The translations under genes were made by a program, and so were the position numbers. Of a stretch of DNA of 10,652 nucleotides, positions 6,214-10,652 are shown in pieces; position 1 is the first letter of the stretch, and every line of letters begins with the position of its first letter. Source of the DNA: Sulfuritalea sp. GTDB taxonomy: Bacteria; Pseudomonadota; Gammaproteobacteria; Burkholderiales; Rhodocyclaceae. Where the stretch lies: positions 1 through 10,652 of the forward strand of contig JALHNN010000052.1 in the NCBI GenBank assembly GCA_022843505.1, given 5' to 3'. The notes under the pieces were generated by a model. That model searched no databases. It saw only the letters and a list, made by a program, of their open reading frames with translations, and was not told the DNA's origin.

Positions 6214-7379
6214 AACTCGTTGAAGGCCACCGCGCGATCACGCCCGGTGGACTTGGCCCGGTACAGTGCCTGATCGGCGCAGCGGATCAGGTTCTCCACG
6301 CCCGTCGCGTGGTCCGGCACGGAAGCGATGCCGATCGAGGTGGTGACCGGAATGCGGGAATTCTCGAACACCACCGTGGTCTTGCGAAACAACTCGAGCA
6401 ACTGTAGGGCGCGACCGCGGGCAACGGCCAGCGACATCTTCGGCAGCACCAGCAGGAACTCCTCGCCCCCGTAACGGCAGACGATGTCCTCGGTGCGCGC
6501 GCTTTCCTGCAGGGCGCGGGCAAACACGCGCAGCACTTCGTCGCCCGCCGGGTGGCCATAGGTGTCATTCACCAGCTTGAAGTAGTCGATGTCGAGCAGC
6601 AGCATGGTCAGCGGCGCGCCTTCGCGCTTGCAGCGGGACAACTCGCGTTCCAGCGTGCCCTCGAGGTAGCGCCGGTTGAAGAGCCCCGTCAGCGAGTCGC
6701 GGTTGGCCTGCTCGCGCAGTTTTTCCTGCAGGTCGTTGATCTTGGCGATCTGATCGTGCAAGGCCTGGTTGGCATCTTCCAGGGTCCGCTTCTGCAGGTC
6801 CACCGCATCCTGGACCTCGTGCAGGCGCCGGATGTAGCTGAAGAACTCGATGCCCATCAGCGACAGATAGACGGCGAGACCGATGATGGAGGTCAGGGTC
6901 ACCAGCCCGTCGGTATCGGTCGAGACATGGAAGGCGATCACCGTGGTCGAGGCCAGCGCGCCCGCACTGGCGGCAAGCAGGCAGATCAGGATACCCCTGA
7001 CGCCGAGCGCGATGGTGTGGTTCAGCAGCGCCGCGAGGAAGAAGGCCACGCTGATCCACAGCGGAAACCCCAGGGCCGCCGCCCAGGCGCCGCTGGCCAC
7101 GGAATCGACGATCAGGTTGTTGTGCTCGGCCTTTTCGTGGTTGGCGGCGCGCCGGCTGAGCCACTGCATGATGAAGGGATAGGCATAGAACTGGAGCAGG
7201 AACAGCGTCCAGAACACCGCCCCGTGCTGGCGCGGCAGCACGTGCAGCGCGATCGGTATGCCGATCAGGGCGAAGGTGGCGGTGCGCACGCGGAAGCTGT
7301 TCGCCGCGACCCAGTGATGGCGGCGCGGCGGCGCCATGGCGCCGGCGTTCAGGGTGGCGACCCCTTGGGCCTCATTCAT
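6210..7379 (-). CDS. MASE2-GGDEF diguanylate cyclase
   Basis: This membrane-bound enzyme is predicted to make c-di-GMP from two GTP. The 389-residue protein has an N-terminal hydrophobic sensor region (about 34-183) with five or so membrane segments. The sensor matches the MASE2 domain of E. coli AdrA/DgcC, including the SRRAANHEKAEHNNLIVDS stretch (75-93). A coiled-coil linker follows (about 184-226), then the GGDEF domain. The active site is intact: LLDIDYFKLVND (261-272) and GGEEF (304-308). R295-T-E-D298 lies five residues before GGEEF, the standard RxxD inhibitory site, so product feedback inhibition is expected. No EAL domain is present. A weak GGA lies 7 bases ahead of the ATG. The gene starts 21 bases after the relA stop with no terminator between, so it is probably expressed with relA. 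The signal sensed by MASE2 is unknown. Confidence 0.93.
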   Translation of the reverse strand: MNEAQGVATLNAGAMAPPRRHHWVAANSFRVRTATFALIGIPIALHVLPRQHGAVFWTLFLLQFYAYPFIMQWLSRRAANHEKAEHNNLIVDSVASGAWAAALGFPLWISVAFFLAALLNHTIALGVRGILICLLAASAGALASTTVIAFHVSTDTDGLVTLTSIIGLAVYLSLMGIEFFSYIRRLHEVQDAVDLQKRTLEDANQALHDQIAKINDLQEKLREQANRDSLTGLFNRRYLEGTLERELSRCKREGAPLTMLLLDIDYFKLVNDTYGHPAGDEVLRVFARALQESARTEDIVCRYGGEEFLLVLPKMSLAVARGRALQLLELFRKTTVVFENSRIPVTTSIGIASVPDHATGVENLIRCADQALYRAKSTGRDRAVAFNEF

Positions 7380-7400
7380 GGATTTCCGATCAAATCGCGT

Positions 7401-9602
7401 TCATCCCCTGCCGGCACGGATCACGCCGGCGACGTCACGCAGCGAGGATAACACCTTGGCGAGAATTCCCGTCGCCGGCACTTCGACGACGAAACTCATG
7501 TGCGCCAGGCCCGCGCGGCTCTGCGTCTTTACCGCCGTAACATTGATCTTCTCGCGCGAAAGCACGTCCGAGATGTCACGCAGCAGGCCCTGGCGGTCCG
7601 TCGCATCGACCACCAGATCCACGGCATAGACCGCGCCGGACTGCTCGCCCCAGTCGGCGGCGATCACGCGCTCGGGATTGCGTGCGGCCATGTTGCGAAA
7701 ATTCGCGCATTCGACACGGTGGATCGATATCCCCTTGCCGCGCGTGACAAACCCGGTGATGGCGTCCGGCGGCATGGGCTTGCAGCACTTCCCGGTCTGG
7801 GTCATCAGCTTGTCCACGCCCACCACCAGGATGCGGCTGTCGCCGGCGCGGCTCTTGCGCGTCTGGATTTCGGGTTCGGCTTGCGGCGCCGCGGGCTCGC
7901 CGCGCAGCGCGACGTCGATGGCGCGCACGCCGACGTCTCCGCGCGCCGCCGCGAGAAACAGCGCCTCGGCATTCTTCAGGCCCAGCTTGCCGGCGAGTTC
8001 CTCGAGGTTGGCCTGCGACTGCCCTTCCCGCTGCAACTCCTTGGTGACGATGGCGCGCCCCTGCGCCAGCATCTCGGCCTCATCCTGCGCCGCGAACCAT
8101 TGCCGCACCTTGCTGCGCGCCCGAGACGTGGCGAGAAAGCCCTGCGCCGGATTGAGCCAGTCGCGTGACGGGCCGCCGCTCTTCACCGCCACGATCTCCA
8201 CCCGCTGGCCGTTCTGCAAGGGCGTACCCAGCGGCACCATCTGGCCATCGACCCGGGTTCCGCGGCAGCGATGACCGAGGTCGGTATGCAGGCGGTAGGC
8301 GAAGTCCAGCGCCGTGGCGCCGCGCGGCAGGTCGATCACCTTGTCCTGCGGCGTCAGCACGTAGATCGTGTCGTCAAGCGCGGCGCGCTTGAACTGCTGC
8401 ACCCATTCGCCGGAATCGGCGATCTCGTCGCGCCATGAGAGCAGTTGGCGCAGCCAGGAAATCTTGTCTTCGTAGTTGCCGCCGGCCTTCACTGACTTGC
8501 CCGATTCCTTGTAGCGCCAGTGCGCCGCCACCCCCAGCTCCGCATGTTCGTGCATCTCGCGGGTGCGGATCTGCACCTCCAGCGAGCGGCCATCCTCGGC
8601 AGCCACGGCGGTGTGCAGCGAGCGGTAGAAATTGCCCTTGGGATGCGAAATGTAATCGTCGAATTCGCCGCTGATCGGCTGCCACAAATGGTGCACGATG
8701 CCCAGCGCGGTATAGCAGTCCTTGACCTCGTCGACGATGATGCGCAATGCGCGCACGTCGTAGACGCTGTCGAAATCGATGTCCTTGCCGCGCATCTTGT
8801 TCCAGATGCTGTAGATGTGCTTGGGCCGGCCATAGACCTCGGCCTTGACGCCGGCGGCCGCCAGTTCCTCCCGAAGCCGGCGCACGGCCGCCTCGATGAA
8901 ACCCTCTCGCTCCGAGCGCTTCTCGTCGAGCATGCGCGCGATGCGCTTGTAGGTCTCGGGCTCGAGGTAGCGGAAGGCCAGGTCCTCGAGTTCCCACTTC
9001 AGCTGCCAGACGCCGAGGCGGTTGGCCAGCGGCGCGTAGATCAGCTGGCTTTCGCGCGCCATTTCGTCGCGCAGCGCCCCGGGCCGGCTGCCCAGGAAAC
9101 GCAGCGACTGCACCCGGCTCGCCAGGCGCAGCATGACGACGCGGATGTCATCGACCATGGCCAGCAGCATCTTGCGCAGGATCTCGGTCTGCGCCTTCAT
9201 ATCGGCGACGCCCTCGGCGGCCCCGGCACCTGCCGCCGCGCGCGTCAGCGGGCGCAGGCTGCCCAGACGCCGCAGCCCGTCGACCAGCGCGGCCCCCGTG
9301 TCACCAAAGCCGACTGTCAGCCTCTCGGCCGCATCCTCGACATGGTCGCCGGCGGCGAACAGCAAGGCGGCGCAGCGTACCTCGGCATCGAGGTCCAGCG
9401 CGGTGGCGACCAGCGCCATCCCTATGGCATGCTGGAGTACCGGCTCTGCCGTGCCCAGCAGCTTCTCACCGTAGGCGTCGCGGGCCAGTTCGAAGGCTGC
9501 GGCGACCCGCGCCTGTGCGGGCGGGTCGAGACCGGCCTGCAGCATGGCCAGCGACTGCGCCTCGGAGTCGCTGAGGGCGAGGGAATGAACGACGGAAACC
9601 AT
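7401..9602 (-). CDS. relA: RelA, ribosome-associated (p)ppGpp synthetase
   Basis: This stringent-response enzyme transfers pyrophosphate from ATP to GTP/GDP when uncharged tRNA is on the ribosome. The 733 residues (E. coli RelA 744) comprise a pseudo-hydrolase domain (about 1-190), synthetase (about 240-360), TGS (about 410-475), helical and CC-containing zinc-finger-like regions (C606, C607) and a C-terminal ACT domain (about 658-733). The hydrolase is degenerate: the HD pair expected after the ALL segment is replaced (ALLFAAGDHVED, 79-90), so hydrolysis is unlikely. The synthetase motifs GRPKHIYSIWNKM (258-270) and EVQIRT (342-347) are present. The EFDD motif (313-316), rather than RxKD, marks the monofunctional RelA class. 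The usual NGYxSLHT is NFYRSLHT, with the stacking tyrosine kept. The ATG at 9600-9602 lacks a clear ribosome binding site. A bifunctional SpoT is presumably encoded elsewhere. Confidence 0.95.
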   Translation of the reverse strand: MVSVVHSLALSDSEAQSLAMLQAGLDPPAQARVAAAFELARDAYGEKLLGTAEPVLQHAIGMALVATALDLDAEVRCAALLFAAGDHVEDAAERLTVGFGDTGAALVDGLRRLGSLRPLTRAAAGAGAAEGVADMKAQTEILRKMLLAMVDDIRVVMLRLASRVQSLRFLGSRPGALRDEMARESQLIYAPLANRLGVWQLKWELEDLAFRYLEPETYKRIARMLDEKRSEREGFIEAAVRRLREELAAAGVKAEVYGRPKHIYSIWNKMRGKDIDFDSVYDVRALRIIVDEVKDCYTALGIVHHLWQPISGEFDDYISHPKGNFYRSLHTAVAAEDGRSLEVQIRTREMHEHAELGVAAHWRYKESGKSVKAGGNYEDKISWLRQLLSWRDEIADSGEWVQQFKRAALDDTIYVLTPQDKVIDLPRGATALDFAYRLHTDLGHRCRGTRVDGQMVPLGTPLQNGQRVEIVAVKSGGPSRDWLNPAQGFLATSRARSKVRQWFAAQDEAEMLAQGRAIVTKELQREGQSQANLEELAGKLGLKNAEALFLAAARGDVGVRAIDVALRGEPAAPQAEPEIQTRKSRAGDSRILVVGVDKLMTQTGKCCKPMPPDAITGFVTRGKGISIHRVECANFRNMAARNPERVIAADWGEQSGAVYAVDLVVDATDRQGLLRDISDVLSREKINVTAVKTQSRAGLAHMSFVVEVPATGILAKVLSSLRDVAGVIRAGRG

Positions 9603-9625
9603 GGGCGAATTATCCCATGCATAAT
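9600..9625. promoter_or_regulatory. Overlapping inverted repeats and candidate divergent -10 boxes between relA and mtfA
   Basis: CATGGG (9600-9605) and CCCATG (9614-9619) form a 6-bp inverted repeat that includes the relA start codon. ATTAT (9609-9613) and ATAAT (9621-9625) form a second one centred a few bases away. Within them GATAAT (minus strand, plus positions 9609-9614) and CATAAT (9620-9625) each match the -10 consensus at five of six bases and point in opposite directions. If used, the minus-strand one would start relA mRNA at or near the ATG, and the plus-strand one would start mtfA mRNA about 30 bases before 9662. No -35 hexamer is good for either, so this is a tentative call. Confidence 0.35.
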
Positions 9626-9661
9626 CCCGGCACCCATGAATGCCCGGCCTTCGCGCGTCCG

Positions 9662-10432
9662 ATGATCAATCGCCTTGCCGCCTGGTGGCGCGGCCGCCAG
9701 GCCGAGCGCCTCGATATCCCGCCGAGCTTGTGGGACGAGGTCGAAGCCCGCTTCTGGTTCCTCGACCACCTCACCGCCACCGAGCGTGATGATTTGCGCC
9801 GGCTGGCGCGGGAGTTCATCGCCGCCAAGGAATGGAGCGGCGCGCGCGGCCTCGAACTGAACCCCTCGATCCAGCTCGCCATCGCCCTGCAGGCCTGCCT
9901 GCCCATCCTGCACCTCGGTCTGGACTGGTACTCCGGCTGGGTCGGCATCATCGTCTATCCGGGCGACTTCATCATCCCGCGCCAGATCATGGACGAAGGC
10001 GGCGTGGTGCATGAATACGACGACCCGGTGCTGGGCGAGGCCTGGCATGGCGGCCCGGTGCTGGTCTCGTGGTTCGACAACCCCGACGACACCCTGGGCG
10101 TAAATGTGGTGATCCACGAGTTCGCGCACAAGCTGGACATGAGGAACGGCGACGCCGACGGCATGCCGCCGCTGCATGACGGCATGTCGCGACGCCGCTG
10201 GGCCGGAGTCATGGGGGCGGCCTTCGAGGATTTCAGGCGCCGCGTGGACGCCGGCGAGGAAACGCCGATCGATCCCTATGCCGCGGAACTCCCCAGCGAA
10301 TTCTTCGCCGTCACCAGCGAACTCTTCTTCGAGGATCCGCTGCTGCTGCGCGACGAGTACCCCGAGGTCTATGAACAGCTCAGGCTGTTCTACCGGCAGG
10401 ACCCCGCCGGCTACCTGGCCGTGCCGCGATAG
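9662..10432 (+). CDS. mtfA: MtfA-family zinc peptidase
   Basis: This 256-residue cytoplasmic metallopeptidase is similar over its length to E. coli MtfA (265 residues), which binds the glucose repressor Mlc and has aminopeptidase activity. The gluzincin zinc site is intact: HEFAHKLD with H152, E153 and H156, and the third ligand E213 in PSEFFAVTSE. Family segments LPILHLGLDWYSGW (about 80-93) and the C-terminal LFYRQDP (about 242-248) are also present. The ATG at 9662 was chosen because family similarity begins there and a candidate -10 (9620-9625) would start transcription downstream of the other in-frame ATG at 9617, which adds 15 unlike residues. Neither start has a good ribosome binding site. 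The gene diverges from relA and its last 22 bases overlap the convergent gene. Whether an Mlc partner exists in this organism is unknown, so the role may differ from that in E. coli. Confidence 0.88.
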   Translation: MINRLAAWWRGRQAERLDIPPSLWDEVEARFWFLDHLTATERDDLRRLAREFIAAKEWSGARGLELNPSIQLAIALQACLPILHLGLDWYSGWVGIIVYPGDFIIPRQIMDEGGVVHEYDDPVLGEAWHGGPVLVSWFDNPDDTLGVNVVIHEFAHKLDMRNGDADGMPPLHDGMSRRRWAGVMGAAFEDFRRRVDAGEETPIDPYAAELPSEFFAVTSELFFEDPLLLRDEYPEVYEQLRLFYRQDPAGYLAVPR

Positions 10433-10652
10433 CGCGGTGCGGCGTAGGGATGGGCGTTGCGGAAGGCCTCGAAGAGCTTCCAGCGCACCACGGGAATCCG
10501 TGCCACGATCTTCAGCGGCACGGAATACACCTCGCAACTATCGAGTGCAATCAGCGGCAGGTCGCCCCCGGCCGACGGTGCCTCGGCGGCGCGGTTCATG
10601 GCGGCGAACAGGCTGTCATAGCCCCAGAACTCGCCCTTGCCGAGTACCGGCG
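10411..10652 (-). CDS. Unrecognised protein, C-terminal fragment (cut by window edge)
   Basis: The minus-strand frame is open from the right edge to a TAG at 10411-10413, giving about 79 residues. An internal ATG at 10597-10599 is in frame, but the coding signal continues upstream of it (VLGKGEFWGYDSLFAAM), so it is probably not the start. The fragment ends in a basic, aromatic tail (RIPVVRWKLFEAFRNAHPYA, then a short Arg-rich end). It has one cysteine (LDSCEVY), no signal or membrane segment that I can see, and no motif I can assign to a family. It overlaps the 3' end of mtfA by 22 bases, tail to tail. That it is coding is supported by the open frame across the edge and its ordinary protein-like composition; the function is unknown. 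Confidence 0.55.
   Translation of the reverse strand, partial: PVLGKGEFWGYDSLFAAMNRAAEAPSAGGDLPLIALDSCEVYSVPLKIVARIPVVRWKLFEAFRNAHPYAAPRYRGTAR

Noticed and set aside
9617..9661. Longer mtfA form starting at ATG 9617
   Set aside because: The 15 extra residues lack family similarity, and the start lies upstream of the best candidate -10 for the gene. It cannot be fully excluded.
8520..9665. Plus-strand open frame of 381 codons opposite relA
   Set aside because: It lies inside the complete relA gene, has no motif and fits the same antisense bias.
9422..10537. Minus-strand open frame of 371 codons opposite mtfA
   Set aside because: It would cover mtfA, the relA start and part of the right-edge gene, and shows no domain.
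1..10652. CRISPR arrays, tRNA or rRNA genes, prophage or defence genes
   Set aside because: I saw no regular spaced repeats, no tRNA-like cloverleaf and no integrase, phage or defence-type proteins. Nearly all the sequence is taken up by the genes listed.

Overview
The window is a GC-rich stretch of a bacterial chromosome with tightly packed housekeeping and signalling genes. The protein set (AMP-forming acetyl-CoA synthetase, [4Fe-4S] class I fumarase, YqhA-type UPF0114 protein, long RelA with a degenerate hydrolase domain, MASE2 diguanylate cyclase, MtfA peptidase) fits a betaproteobacterium, perhaps of the Rhodocyclales type. That placement is inferred from gene content and protein style, not from a marker gene. 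I see no mobile element, CRISPR array, tRNA or rRNA, and no sign of recent transfer.

Layout. Positions 1-173 (minus) hold the N-terminal part of a secreted YceI-like protein cut by the window edge. A strong intrinsic terminator (237-266) ends the acs gene (287-2269, minus). A 299-bp divergent control region (2270-2568) follows, with an inverted repeat just upstream of the acs ribosome binding site and a pair of direct repeats nearer the other gene. A plus-strand run then carries a UPF0114 membrane protein (2569-3096), class I fumarase (3109-4644), glutamate racemase murI (4700-5461) and a calcineurin-like phosphoesterase (5461-6213). The gaps are 12 and 55 bases and then a 1-base stop/start overlap, so this is probably one operon. 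It meets a minus-strand pair head-on at a CTAG that supplies both stop codons. That pair is relA (7401-9602) and, 21 bases downstream, a MASE2-GGDEF diguanylate cyclase (6210-7379). Divergent from relA is mtfA (9662-10432), whose 3' end overlaps an unrecognised minus-strand gene (10411 to the window end).

How the genes work together. Acs makes acetyl-CoA from acetate and the fumarase serves the citric acid cycle, so the left half is central carbon metabolism. MurI supplies D-glutamate for peptidoglycan. The right half is nucleotide second-messenger signalling: a (p)ppGpp synthetase apparently co-transcribed with a c-di-GMP synthase. That pairing is the most interesting arrangement here. Most of the window is ordinary; I did not find convincing evidence of a wholly new system.
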